The notes under the pieces were generated by a model. That model did no database searches and was not told where the DNA came from. It was given only the letters and a program-made list of their open reading frames with translations. Source: Nymphaea colorata (taxonomy: Eukaryota > Streptophyta > Magnoliopsida > Nymphaeales > Nymphaeaceae). Taken from it: a stretch of DNA of 64,000 nt. Of this stretch, positions 26,201 to 38,600 are shown piece by piece. The stretch spans positions 14,176,854 through 14,240,853 of the forward strand of contig NC_045147.1 in NCBI RefSeq assembly GCF_008831285.2. Reading direction: 5' to 3'. Positions within the stretch are counted from its first letter, which is position 1; the number at the start of each line of letters is the position of its first letter. The position numbers and the translations under genes were made by a program.

Positions 26201-27690
26201 AATGTTTCTTCCAAACATATCTACCAACAATATATACCGTTTCTTTTATTAGTTAAAGACCGTGCAGACTTAGTCAATTTGATTTTCACAATATTTTATG
26301 GTAAGGTACTTAAAAATTATAAATTAGTATTATATATCAAAAAATATAAAACTTTCCATGTAATAAATCTGACCCATTTTGCATCTCTAACTTTTAGCAG
26401 TGGGCATGAGTGCTGTCAATTACTCTACTCCACAGCACATCATTTTTGAAATACTTATGTAAAGGATCTTGCATCGGAATTTTGGTAATTTTAAATTTAA
26501 ATAAGCAAATGTCAAGATGAGATAATAGATTTGTAGTATGGACAGGTTAAATTCTTATAGAGGAAAAACAGAATTGGTCGTCGTTGCCTTTACTTCTGTC
26601 ATTATAATTTATGGTATTAAGAAAAGTTCGTCCTTATTGCACTCCTATTATGCTAATTTATAAACTGCAAGGAATTGAAGTTTTAAGTCTTTATTCTTTA
26701 CTATTTTAATGTTTTAGAAGATAATCAAACGAAATTAATTAATAGTTTTTTGGATTCTTAAGCTAGGATAGACCCCTATCGGTAACCAAAGTGTCCAGCA
26801 AAAAAAATTAATGCAAAGATTATGTTAAAAACTTTTCATAAATGAAGCAATTCATACAATTGTGGGAATCATATTAGAGAGAGGGTATTAAATCTTAAAA
26901 TATAACATTAAGAAAGAAATGTGGCTTAAATTGTTTACTTTTTCTATAACGGTTCCTGAACCTTTCACATACTTCAGGAAAATTTCATCGTCTCTCATCT
27001 GCAACACACCTTTAATGACCAAAATACCCCCATACAATAAAAAAAAATCACCAAATCTTTGGGAACGTTCAACGTCATTTTCAAAAAGTCTTAAAAGCAG
27101 ACCCCTAAGCCAGCTTTAGCTAGTAGTATGAATCATATCTAAAGACTGTGCACCTAGAATATTCCAACTCGGATCCATGTAATATCCAATTCTAAGTATC
27201 CCTCTGAAGGTGAATTATCATATCTGAGTGCTTCTGCGGATCTTAATCCAGCGATCCAAAATCAAGCACAACAAAAGAAACCTGTGGAAGACAAATTCGA
27301 CTAGTAAAAGACATGTTCAGAGTGATTCAATGTGGCTAAAACTCTTAAGATGAATCAGCCTCATTGTTTATGAGCTCAAAGATTGGTAGGAGCTCAATCT
27401 AGGCAGAGCTTATGAGCTGAGATGAGCACACTTGGTTCAGGTTCAGTTAGCTTTAGGAGCAGTGGACGTGCACGGTGGCCGATTTGATCAATCAGAGTCA
27501 CATTGACATTATATCTAGTAATTAGAAAGATATCATCATTGTTGTTTGACATATTTCAATTTTATAAAATAATGAGCAGCACAGGTACATGCTATTCTTT
27601 TCTCCCCCTGACAAAATCTGCTCAATCTTACATAGCAAAAAATGAGCTTACATGACATTAAGACTTCTATCTATCTGAAGATTCTATCAG
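23300..27690. other. intergenic spacer between TMEM120-like promoter and methyltransferase 3' end
   Basis: AT-rich spacer. Frames at 23537-23866 (minus), 24191-24406 (+) and 25588-25893 (+) show no domain; the second includes a duplicated ATTCAATATGATGCG word. Patches around 23990-24130 and 27330-27490 are rich in GATCC and GAGCTC words and look like decayed repeats. The only recognisable item is a tRNA-Asn-like relic at 24908-24979. Confidence 0.55.
24908..24979 (-). pseudogene. decayed tRNA-Asn(GUU)-like sequence of organelle type
   Basis: On minus, 72 nt align without gaps to the length of a plastid-type trnN-GUU as I remember it. The D-arm word TCAGTGGTAGAGC, the anticodon region GGCTGTTAACTGA with a GTT anticodon, and a T-arm-like TAGGTTCTAATCC are kept. 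The two ends of the acceptor stem no longer pair and the T loop has a substitution (GGTTCT in place of GGTTCG). It is therefore unlikely to be a working tRNA gene. It may be a nuclear insert of plastid or mitochondrial DNA, or part of a tRNA-derived SINE. No flanking organelle gene is evident. Confidence 0.7.
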
Positions 27691-27934
27691 ATGGGATCGA
27701 CTTGGACGTTCAGAGAATCCCATGTTAGATTTACATTCATCCTTGAGTGGAGTGGGAGGAAAAAAGTGAAAAAATGAGAGATTGGTACAAACAATGTGGT
27801 AAATAAATAAGTTGGAAGGAGAAAGAGATTACAGAGCTCAGTAACTCCGGTAACTTTCATGGATGCAAAAAAGCTCACCAATTTTCTACACTTTTCTGCT
27901 ACTCACAAAACTTCTAAGCTTCCTTTTCCTGTCG

Positions 27935-30900
27935 TCACTGGCTTCCCTTCCCCGTCCAGTAAGTCTTGACAGCATAAAGGATCTTCTCAGGATTGAAAGG
28001 TCCGCTCTCATGGTCCACAATCTCGCTTTTCCACTTCATTGCATCTGTTATCTCTCGAACCTTGACGAGAACCTCCACAGTGTCTCTAAATATCACAGTC
28101 CCTTCTGGTCTAAGAATCCTATCCATTTCCAAGAGAATGTTGGTTATGTCACACCTGCACATGACAAGCTTCATCCAGTTAGACTTCTGAGACCAACAAA
28201 AGCTAAAGGCAAAACAAAGAACCTGCACATATATATCATGTAAGATTACATTCTATTACTCTGATAGTAATTATCAAAGCAAGCTTTCAAAGATTTTGAC
28301 ATAGGGAGGATTACATCTGGGAAGGCAAACCTCCAAATTGGTTCCCATCTCCATGTAATTGAAACTATTCACTCAAATCAATGAGTCCTCCACAGGGATG
28401 TGCTAAGTCCACGCTTTCTAACAGTGGAAAGAACCAAAGACAGAAAACCGGGATGATTGTTTACCTGTCCTGATAGATGCCAAATACACCACCAGCATGA
28501 ATAAGATCATAAGTTCTCGGATATGTAGAGAAAGCTTCGCACCAGTCCTGGTATGTACCAATGAAGCCTCTTTCATAGATTGCTGCAAGAGTATCATGCT
28601 GGGGATTGGCGGGAACAACGTTCATAACCCACACAGGTGCATTAGCCAATCCTGCTGCAAAACCTCCCAAGTAAGCATTCATGTCCATGATGTTCCTGTA
28701 ACGTCCGCGAGTAAAAGACGGGATGAAGCTCGAGTAGTGCTTCAGGCGTTCCTTCCACAGCTCATTGTCTGCTGCAAATTTTTCCGGCGTGATTCCGGGG
28801 ATAGAACCGCTAGAAATTCTTGGAGGAACAGCCATTGCCCTCTCTGGCCAATTCTTCAATGCTCCTCCGGCTACTTCATTTGCACTCTGCACCTGGGGAA
28901 GCGGGGTTATGCAAGTTTCCATCTTTGTATACCTTGAAGAAGGCAAATCAACGAACATCAGAAGAATGCTTAAAAGAGTTTATAATCTGAAAAAACGGGA
29001 GAGATATGAACATGAAGCGGATTACCAGGCAGCGTCGGGGTTACCACCCTTGCAGATGTGAGGGACCTTGTAGACTCGCTTGCTTTTGATACAGTCGATA
29101 TGGTTCATGGGTTTCCGCCATATAGCAAGATCACCCTTCTCCACCACCTTCTTCCAGCAGAGACGCTTTGCCACATCCTCAATGGCATCCTGCTCTTGTT
29201 TCAAATCTTCCTCAGTTCGGTCCCATCCTTTGAAATATTTTTTCCAGTGAATTGGAGGACCAGATAAGATCCAGTAACCTCCTGGTCTTAGAACTCTGTC
29301 TACTTCAATCAAATAAAGCCCCTCTGAAGAATTAAACGCACACAAAGTCGTCAGAAAACTCGATGAAGAATAACACTTCAAAGGGAAGTTCTATACAGCA
29401 AATAACCATAGAAAGAAAAACAGCAGAAGTGCAGGCGTCGTGTGCTCACCATAGTCCGAACATGAGCAATTCAAAATATACCCATAAAAACGCTAAAAAA
29501 AAACCAGAAATGGGAAAATGTGGGATGTTCTGAAAATATTATCAAAATGAAAATATTCGTTCTCACATGGAGAGATTTTTATGAGAATTTTCAGAAAAGA
29601 AAAAAACACGTCTCTAATATATTTCAAACATTTTTTGTGTTGCTTTGAAAATTTGAATGACTATTTTAAATCTTTACCAGTGTTTTTTTTTACGCAAATG
29701 AGTGTAAAACATTGAATTTATAGTTTTCTCTAGTATATATTTTTATATATTTTGAATTTTTGAAATCACAAGAAGTTTTTACAGAATAAACAAACTTTCT
29801 GATGAGTACCAGAGGAAAATCATGTCAAGAAATGAATCGATACTTGTGAGTGCACTTAGAGGTTATGACTTAAGAACATGGGTCCAAACAGTTCAATAGA
29901 CCACGCTGTGAATGAATCAAATGAAATGCATGATCCGAAAGCCAGATTATCACCAAGCTCTCTTGGACCTGGTTCATTATGCAAGAAGAAACATGGCGCT
30001 TTTAGATGAATAAAACACATCACAGAGCAAAAGCTAAAGAACTTTTCAAGAATACTCGTTCAAGAGAGAGATAGAGAGAGAGACTGAGATAAAGTGAGGA
30101 AGAAGATCTTACCATATTCTTGCCATGGGATCAGACACCGAGAGCAGTGAGCCATGTCAAAAGATCGAGCAGGATATGGCATACGATCTGCGGCCATCAC
30201 TCCGATCATTGCTGGAACTCCTCGCTCCAGTGCGAACTGAACCTGAGCTTCATGTGTATCCCTCGGTGCAAATGACATTGTCAAGATATTCCTACTTAGC
30301 AGATAGGCGCCCCAACTAGCCACCTAGAACAACCCACGTGAAAGCAAGTCAATTTTCAGTTACAGGCTTGTTCTAACTTGTTTTACTGAAGAACTTCACG
30401 TAGCAATTCAAAAGTAGATCGATCTAGCAACAAGATTTGCAGGAATGAAGCCAAAAAACCAACAAAGATTTTCCTAACGAATCAGAGAAATGTCTTCATC
30501 AATAACACAGGCAGGATGGAAGGTGAATGGATATGAGTCTAGAGTCTTACTCCACATCCAGTGTCAAGGGCAGTTCTGATTGCCCCAGAATTGATTGGTA
30601 TGAGCTCGGCAATATCATCGATGTATGCATCTGCTCCTCGAGCAAACATGGTGCCTCCACCGGGAAACCGAAACTTATCTCCTTCAACTTGAATCCAATT
30701 CTGAACAGCCTTCTCGATTGTCAATTCCTTGTGCGGGACATTGTCAAACCAAGCATAGTCCCTGCTCTTCGGCCACCTGAACGGAGTTTTGTAATTAGGC
30801 GGAGCAGGGATCAAGCATTTCAGTTGCTCCTCCGGTGTAGGACAATGCCTCTCTCGGTACTTCAACATGTTTCTGTCGAATTTCAGTGATCTATTTGGAT

Positions 30901-31225
30901 CTTGGCAGGGGGTGTACTCGCTGTATTTCATGTCGCAGGCTGGGAATTCCCGGGGCATTACAAGTTCGTCGTGGGTGTCTGTTTCATGGTGAGCTTCAAA
31001 ATCCAGTTTAGATAATGAATGGACAGCTTGACGTGAACCTTTTCGAGTACTGCCATCAAATCTTGTCTTCCTGTAATTCGCTCCTGCGGGAGCAGTAGAG
31101 CTCTGCCATGCTCCAAGGACATAAAAGATTACACATAGGGCACTGACACCTATAACCCAGGAGAGACGATTATTCTTTGATTCCAAGTGATGGGGTTTCG
31201 GAGATCCACTGTACTCTTTAGCCAT
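27935..31225 (-). CDS. probable Golgi S-adenosylmethionine-dependent methyltransferase, PMT17/PMT18-like
   Basis: Five exons on minus join in phase to 623 codons: 31225-30551, 30323-30113, 29323-29026, 28932-28465 and 28154-27935; all introns are GT-AG. The protein is a type II membrane protein with a signal anchor at about residues 24-42 ([20 protein letters not shown]) after a short cytosolic tail beginning MAKEYSG. The luminal part is the plant-specific DUF248 methyltransferase domain: [38 protein letters not shown], the SAM-binding [15 protein letters not shown] at about 219-233, [24 protein letters not shown], and a second nucleotide-fold motif [14 protein letters not shown] at about 477-490. 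The family, which includes QUA2/TSD2, is linked to pectin (homogalacturonan) methylesterification in the Golgi; this has not been shown for every member. The sequence is closest, from memory, to Arabidopsis PMT17 (At4g10440) and PMT18 (At1g33170). Nothing in the frame looks broken. The start follows the MAKE N-terminus of PMT17; an upstream in-frame ATG (31249) would add eight residues. Confidence 0.95.
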
Positions 31226-31550
31226 TGATCCTGTCCACGTTAAAGTCACATGACTCAGAGATAAAGCCTAGAATATAGATGGAACAATTTCTTGATCCAA
31301 GAGAAAATGAAAAAAAAAAAGGGAAGAAAAATCGTTTTTAAATCTGCTAAGCAAAAGTAAAAAATCGAATTACTAGGCGTGGTAGAACAACGGAAAGGGT
31401 CTTCCGGAAAACCAAGACAAATAGCGTACAGGAAGCTACTGCTCTGATAGCTATGGAAGGCAGTTACTCAAAGATCCAAAATTCTCTAGAAAAACACATT
31501 CTGAAAAATCACATTATGATACAACAGTCAGAACGGTTTTCTCTTTCTTC

Positions 31551-31558
31551 TTTATATA
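31551..31558 (-). promoter_or_regulatory. candidate TATA box of the PMT17/18-like gene
   Basis: On minus the sequence reads TATATAAA in a CTATATAAAG context, 326 bp upstream of the start codon. Transcription would begin near 31525. A leader intron is possible because an acceptor-like GTGGACAG lies five bases before the ATG. Confidence 0.5.
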
Positions 31559-31569
31559 GCAAGTTCTGA

Positions 31570-33850
31570 AAGAGGAAGCACTCTCAAGTCTCATCTGAGA
31601 TAATGAAACTAAAACAGAACAAACCAAGAACAAGTACATCTACAATGTTGATCAAAGGAATAGCTTTTCAATCGATTAGACGAACAGTAGTAACACAACC
31701 ATTATGAATTTAAACCGCTACCAAAAAAATCAACAACGTATAAGTTGGAGACCTCACCACCCTCCTCAGCTCCTGAAAACCAAAACTTCTATTCATGTAG
31801 GCCGCCCTCGATTACTCGCATTAAAAGTTACGACTTTCACCCATAAAACAAATCCTCCTAAAATATGAGAAACCAGAGCCAAAGTTCTCATTTACTCGAC
31901 AGTGATTAAAAACGAGGACAGATGATTCACACAACATGAAACGGTTCAATCTTGAGAAAGGAAACAAGACTCCCCACCTTCCTTTTTCTGATCTGAGATA
32001 TCCTGGATAATCCTTGATCGGCAAGAGCCAGAGGCCCAGAGTATTGGACATATACCAAAATTTTTTCTCAAATGTTGTGCCGGCTAACTATGTAAAAACG
32101 ACAAAAATGTGAATCAGAAAGACTTTTCAGCCAAACATGAAGACGCAGAACGTCACCATCACTAGATTTTCTTACTCATGAAGAACATGGAATGGGTATT
32201 TAGAAGTCGAGAGGATTGCCACAGCCCAACGATTTAATTAGTTTGGTGGTTGCTCCTATTTCCATTCATTTGCTTATGGAATCATTGGTGAGAAGTTTGT
32301 GGCTTTTGATCACAAAAGTGAATGGTAGGTAAGTAGTCCAGGAGGCAAGAGAGGAGAAATAGGAGGAGGGTCACCAGGCTACAATCACTCCCAACGAAAG
32401 CTTGCAATCTGTTGCTTATTAAGGATGAGGCGATGCATTGCCTACTAGGATCCGATGTTGGCGTCGGGCAGACATTCCGTGGCCCAACCCGATCTCGTTA
32501 TTTTCACACACACACATATATATATATATTCTAATTTTTGCATATAAATATGTAATAGATCGATGTCTAGATACCTGCCTAATGAAATAAAGAAAAACCA
32601 TGTGTCATATCCCAATCCATTAGATGTTAATTTTGTTGCTGAACTCAGATACTTAACTTCGGATGTGGATCGAACATAGAACCCAGCATGAACATCAACC
32701 GTCATCGCCCAATCTAAACTTAGTGTCTAAAATATAAACACCAGACTGCGTCAGAGAATCCACTCACCAGTTCAGGCTTGTTATTGCCTTTCGACTTAAA
32801 AATTCCTGATTAAGTCCAAATCAACAAATTTGTTAATGTTTTTACAAAACAAAGAATATACCATATTAGCAAATGATGATTATCAAGCGAGACAAGCCAA
32901 TTTAAGTAACCAATATCATCAGCGAGTCAGGTTCAGCTCAGCTTTTACGTTTTGATCGAGTCAAAGAGTTATAAATGTCTGTCAAGATTCAAGCAAGCGG
33001 GGTTGGCCTGGCCTAGTGCAGCCTTGCTTGCAAATGATTCAGGCAGGATACTAATAAAATGGGAAGCACAAATCACATTTCCCTATATACAGAATTGTGC
33101 CCCTCAATCTTTATAACCGTACGAGTTCATTTCTTTTTTGATATAATATCATATTTTTAAATTTTATTGAAAAAAAGTTGCCATATAATATATACAGGCA
33201 CACGCAAACACCTAGAAAGTAAACAAAAAATTTCTTGTCATTAAACCACCTTGCGGAACAAGGGTAGTAAGCTACGTTGCTGTCTACAATGAGCACGTCA
33301 ATGTTCTCATCCCCAACACACTCATGAGCTGAGTGCATGCGTGCATTTTTGTGAGTGAAAATATAAAACAATCCGATGCAAGTAAATATAAAACAATCAC
33401 TTGAAAGCAACAACATTGCAACGACCAAAGCACTTCCAGAGTTCGCATCTCTATTGACTAAATGGATTTTGAATTCCAATCCACAAAAAATTATGACCTT
33501 TTCATAATAATTTTGTAATTTTCAACATGGCCTTGAAAAGTACATATTCTCTCAGGCTTCAAGTAAAAATAAAGGATTTAGCGTGTTCCACATCGCCACT
33601 GGGCAGCGACAGAAAGCCTTCTGCTGGCACATCTCTTCTTGCTTCTAGCGGGCTTAGGAGAAAAGGAGTAAAAGGTCAGAACAGGAGAGAAGCACCGGAG
33701 CAAAGAAGAGATGCTTGATAGCCAGTAGTTCATCTATAGGCCAGATGGCCGACCTTGATTGCTGCTGCAACCGAACACCTTCTCTTGGTTTGCCTTTGAA
33801 CTGGGAGAGGGTTCATGGACTAATTCTACATACATCTTGCACATAATTTT
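31570..33850. other. spacer between the methyltransferase promoter and NUP160 3' UTR
   Basis: No gene is recognised. It holds the distal promoter of the methyltransferase gene, a short (CA)n(TA)n tract near 32505-32530, and frames (31821-32051, 33111-33479, 33527-33718) without known domains. The NUP160 3' UTR probably occupies the right-hand end. Confidence 0.55.
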
Positions 33851-33949
33851 AGCAACGAGAAGGAACGACCACCTGTTGGATTAGAATATACACTACTCAT
33901 CCACCAAAATTTTATAAACTAGATCCAATGGGCGGAAATGATGCCATAG

Positions 33950-35594
33950 TCAAAGAACTTTATCCCCTTGTTCCTTCACCATTCCATTGTTGCAAGCATC
34001 CTCTGAATCTAATTTTACCTGTCGAGGAATGACAAACAAATGAATCTTGAAGAAGATAAAAACTGGAAGTTAATAAAAAATTATACTTGTTTCAGATGGC
34101 CCAGCAAAGCTCCATGTATCAGTTTCTGAAGTTTGTCACATTGATCAACCATGTGCCCTGAGTTCTTCAGGTCCTGAAGCTCGCACCACAAACGCTCAAT
34201 TGCTGTGTATGGAAACCAAACAGAGGACATTTTTTTGCGGTTTAAAATGTTGGCCATTCTCTGTAAAGGCGAACCATCAAAGGAGAAAAAGGTTAGGGAG
34301 GCGGGTAACATCAGAAGCAAAAAAATTATGCATACATAAGAAAATAACTAAACATCTATCTAAGAATCATTAGCAGCAAGTTTGATGAAAAATAAATATT
34401 ATTGTGGCATATGGCAGTGCCAATCTAGTAGCATATTCTTGGCTTATATGAGAATTACCCCAGATGCAAATGATTCAAGGTACTCCACCAATAAATTTGC
34501 AGCCTCCTTATACCGACCATAGTCTACAAATAATCGGAACAGTGTTGCTGGGTCAGACTCACTGCCAGTCATACCCCAAGATGTTACCTTTCTTTCATCC
34601 TGCAAGTTCACCACTAGATTTTTAAATTACTATGCAGTTGATCCAAGTACTAGAGAAGGGCACAAAAAATTGATATGGGTAACCTTGAACATGTGAATCA
34701 GCCAAAGGGGTAACTCAATCTGAGGATCAGCATGCAGAAGTGTTTCTGCAACAGTTACTGGCAATCTTGGATGCAATTGCTTGTATTTCTCCTGAATTGA
34801 GACAAACTTAAGTGAAACATGAATTCAACAGGTCCTGGCCTCTCAGGAAGCAAATAACACATAAAACGATATGTAGCAAATACCAATTCCTTTAACAAAA
34901 AATTTTCAACGAGCAGCCACTCACCTACCATAGCCAAGACATTTGAATCCCATGTTATTCTAGTCTCCCTCAAAACCCAAGGTAAAAATAAAAACTTGAA
35001 ACTGCAAAGGACAGACCAAATAATCCAAAGTATCAACCAAATGTGGTGCAAAAGGAAGGACACTGCAGGAGTTTTCAGAGAAAATTTCATGAAAGCATCT
35101 CAGCACCATGTGCTACTATATTTCTTCACACGTGTACAATGGATATGAAAATCTGGATCTGGTCTTATTCAATGATAATGCCAAGTTTCTTGGTGCTTAG
35201 AATCCATAGCCCAGAAGGTCATCAATTATACATCTGCTTAGCCTTGCTTCCCTTTTCCACTCTCTTCGTATTGCCGGTAATATAATATTTCATCAGCAAG
35301 CTGGCAGATAGTCAGGATACTATTACTAAGTCAAATTGGTACATCAGCAAGGTTCCCGTACAAGTGTTGCCATAACCATACAAGCGTCATTGTACTTGTA
35401 ATAAAAAAGGGTACTTGGACACACTTGGGTACTTTTTAGATCGAAACTGATTCAAGCTACTTAATTTTACTTCATTTAGTTTTTTTCTAACTCAATTTCC
35501 ATTCTGTTTTTGAGAGTTACTGTTCATTAACATGTAATGTTTTTTATTTATCACTTTTTTTATTTTTGCTTCTATTTTCATTTTTATGATATTT

Positions 35595-35641
<47 letters not shown>

Positions 35642-38600
35642 TATCGTATCCCCATACCCACATTTTCTAAACTTATCATGCATGTACCCGTACACATGTG
35701 ACTTAGCTAAGATATCACCAGCTGGCTCCAGCTAACTCGTGAAAAATTACCAGCTTACATCTAGAGCTTGTTCATGAAACATGAAACACTTGTAAGCAAA
35801 CTCCTCAAGTAATTTAAAAACAAAAATACAAATAAAAATAAAAATTACAAAAATTCAGAAAACTGCAAATTCACTTTTCAAACTGGGATTAGAAAAACCA
35901 CTAGTGGATTAGCCCAGAGGCATATCTCAGGCATCAAACCTGACCTATTAACTTAAAAATCTTGAATCTCTTGATCTAACCCACCTGGCCAGGTATACAG
36001 AACTTTTGGCTGAGAAAACCTCATTAGTCAACTGAACAGTTCCCAAGAATACCATGGGCAAGGACATAGCTTCTATAGCTTAACCAGTAGTGTGGTCAAA
36101 TTCAAACTAACAATGAGAAGTCGAGGACACATGATAAATAAATGAAATTTGGTCAACCGTAGAACTGAGACAAACACTCACAAGATAAAGCTCAAGAGTT
36201 CTCCAATTGCTATGAACTGTGGTATGATGAGGAACCATGCCTTTCTCAAGTGCACCATGATTATCAGGTCCTTCTTCTGACAGTGTCAAGAGAAGACTAT
36301 TTAAATGTATTCCACTCCTTAAAGAAAGAAAGAAAAACCAATCAGAAGATAGGACCAAAATAAGAACTTAAGCAAGACACTATTATGTTTTCCAAATAAA
36401 GAAAGAAATTAGACAAATAGTATGGAAAGACAATGTATAACAATATAGACCTGTTTGAACAACAGCATTGTGAAATTTCAGCGAAGACCCTTTCCAGTTG
36501 CCTGAAAGCCCAATTATAATCAGTAAGCCATCATAAGCGCGTGAATGCCAAATGGAAAAGCATGAGGTGCAAGAAACACTTGTTGCAACCTGGACGATGA
36601 CATATACCTTTTCATTTCTGAACCCTTCCAGAACTTAAGAATGACTGTGAATGCCGTGTCATATAGGCCTGTCTGAATAAGCAGATTCAGTAAAGAATCC
36701 AGGTCTGAATGACTACCTGCAAAAAGAATAAAAAACTAAGCCAAACCCTTTATAATGGATCAAAAAGGTTCCAGATTTGGTCATAAGAGTTTTTTCCCCA
36801 ATACATCCTGAGTAGATAATTTATTCCCATACGTGAAATTTTTTATATCTCTTTGACCAGTTACAGACACTGTAGCTGGGTCAAGAGACCTAGTTTCTTA
36901 CCAGGGTCATAAAACTGTATTGCTAGTATCCTCATTCCTAGGAACTACACATGCTTCAGCTCGTGCAGAAAGCTGACACCTACAGAGCTTGACAACTGTC
37001 CAATCTAACAGTTGAAGCCTGACACGGTGACACCACTTGCCAAACCCCTTGGAGCACCTAGATATGTAATTTCCAAGATCACAGTTAATGAATTAGTACA
37101 CTAACCTGCAGGCGTGATCTTTACATTTGCTAATGCAAGCAAATATTCTGCCGATGTTATCACATACTCATTTTCAAGTTCATCAATGTTAATGTAGGAC
37201 TTCTGTTGTTGGAATTGCCAATCAACATCTACTGCAAATAAAAAAAAAAAAATCATTGCACAAAGGAAATAGCAACATGAGCATAAAAAAACACTAATAA
37301 GATTCAGCAAAACAGCTAAATAAATCAAGTAAATAAGTTCGAAATGATCATTGGAGTGTCATACCATCCTCATTTACTGACTTTCGAGCTTTTTTGTTGG
37401 GTGAATGCTGGTCATGAGGCATATGGCTTTCTTGATATGAATCAATCCAAGAATAAGCAGGATGAACAAGATGCAATGCATTAACTGCAGCAGCTAATGA
37501 ATGAAGTCTCTCTTCCAATGTCAAGGATAGATGTGAATTGTCTTTAGATGTCTTTTCCTTTTTCAATCGCACAGCATATCGATACATGAAACTAGCTGCC
37601 CTGCGCCAATTGTGCCGATGCATTTGAATAGCATAAAGCAGTTTGTAAATATTTGGCTTCCCCATAATGTCCGAGCATTCAGCCTGTAAATAAATCAACT
37701 ATAAGTATAGCAAGAAAATGCATATCACAGCAACAAAAGTGATGATGGAGTTGGTTAACGTACAGACAACACACCTTCCAAACTAGCTCCTGCTCAACCT
37801 TTTCCATCAGCCCGACAAATGGTAGTTCACCATCACATAGAAGCTGCAGAGAACACATTAGAAGAAAAATCAATTTTTAAGGAACTAGAAGGTTCTACTA
37901 AGGTTTGGCTGTAAAATATAAGCAGGCACGTATAAGAAAATGAAGCATTAAATTGTCAGCAACATCAGACAAATAACCCATCACAAATGAAATGTGAGTC
38001 AATGTTTAAAGACCTACACAATGAACATCTATGACCTTCATCCTTTAGACTTTACAGCATGCCATTTGTTTTGATGTGTGTGTGTGTATGAGAAAGAGAG
38101 AGAGAGAGAGAGAGACAGACAGAAAGAGAGAGAGAGAGAGAGTTCGACCGATAGCACCAAATAAGAAGTAAAGCCAAATTAACCATGCTCAGAATAAATG
38201 GTGTGGAAGAAAGAAGGAAGCCCACAACCTTGTGCATGGAAGTATCTCATAGGCAATCTGCTCTGCTCTGATCTGATCTGAGATCCCCTCAGTTTTTAAG
38301 GCCAGACCCTTGTACATGAGGATATGATGCCCTTGCACACATCCAGAAACATAATCTTGGTTTATTGATATTGATATACCGAAGGAGATTTTCTACTGAA
38401 GCCTCAGATTTACTGAAGTCTCAGATTTATAAATAAAAGAGGTGATTAGATCGCTCTCTTTATGCTATCTCCTCTTCATGATTTAGCAAATCATGTAACA
38501 CAACCATGTTCCTGGTCGGGTCAAGATTTTGCCTTCATTGTGTGACGCAATGATAAATCCAGTGTTACACACTCACAAGTAGCACAAGATTCATTTTGCA

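Noticed and set aside
28497-28937. 146-codon open frame on + across methyltransferase exon 4
   Set aside because: It is antisense to an exon with conserved methyltransferase motifs.
34081-34086. NUP160 stop directly after exon 25 (Gln-Val-stop)
   Set aside because: GTATAA works as a donor and splicing to 34018 adds VKLDSEDA, which matches the conserved C-terminal tail; read-through is kept only as a possible alternative.
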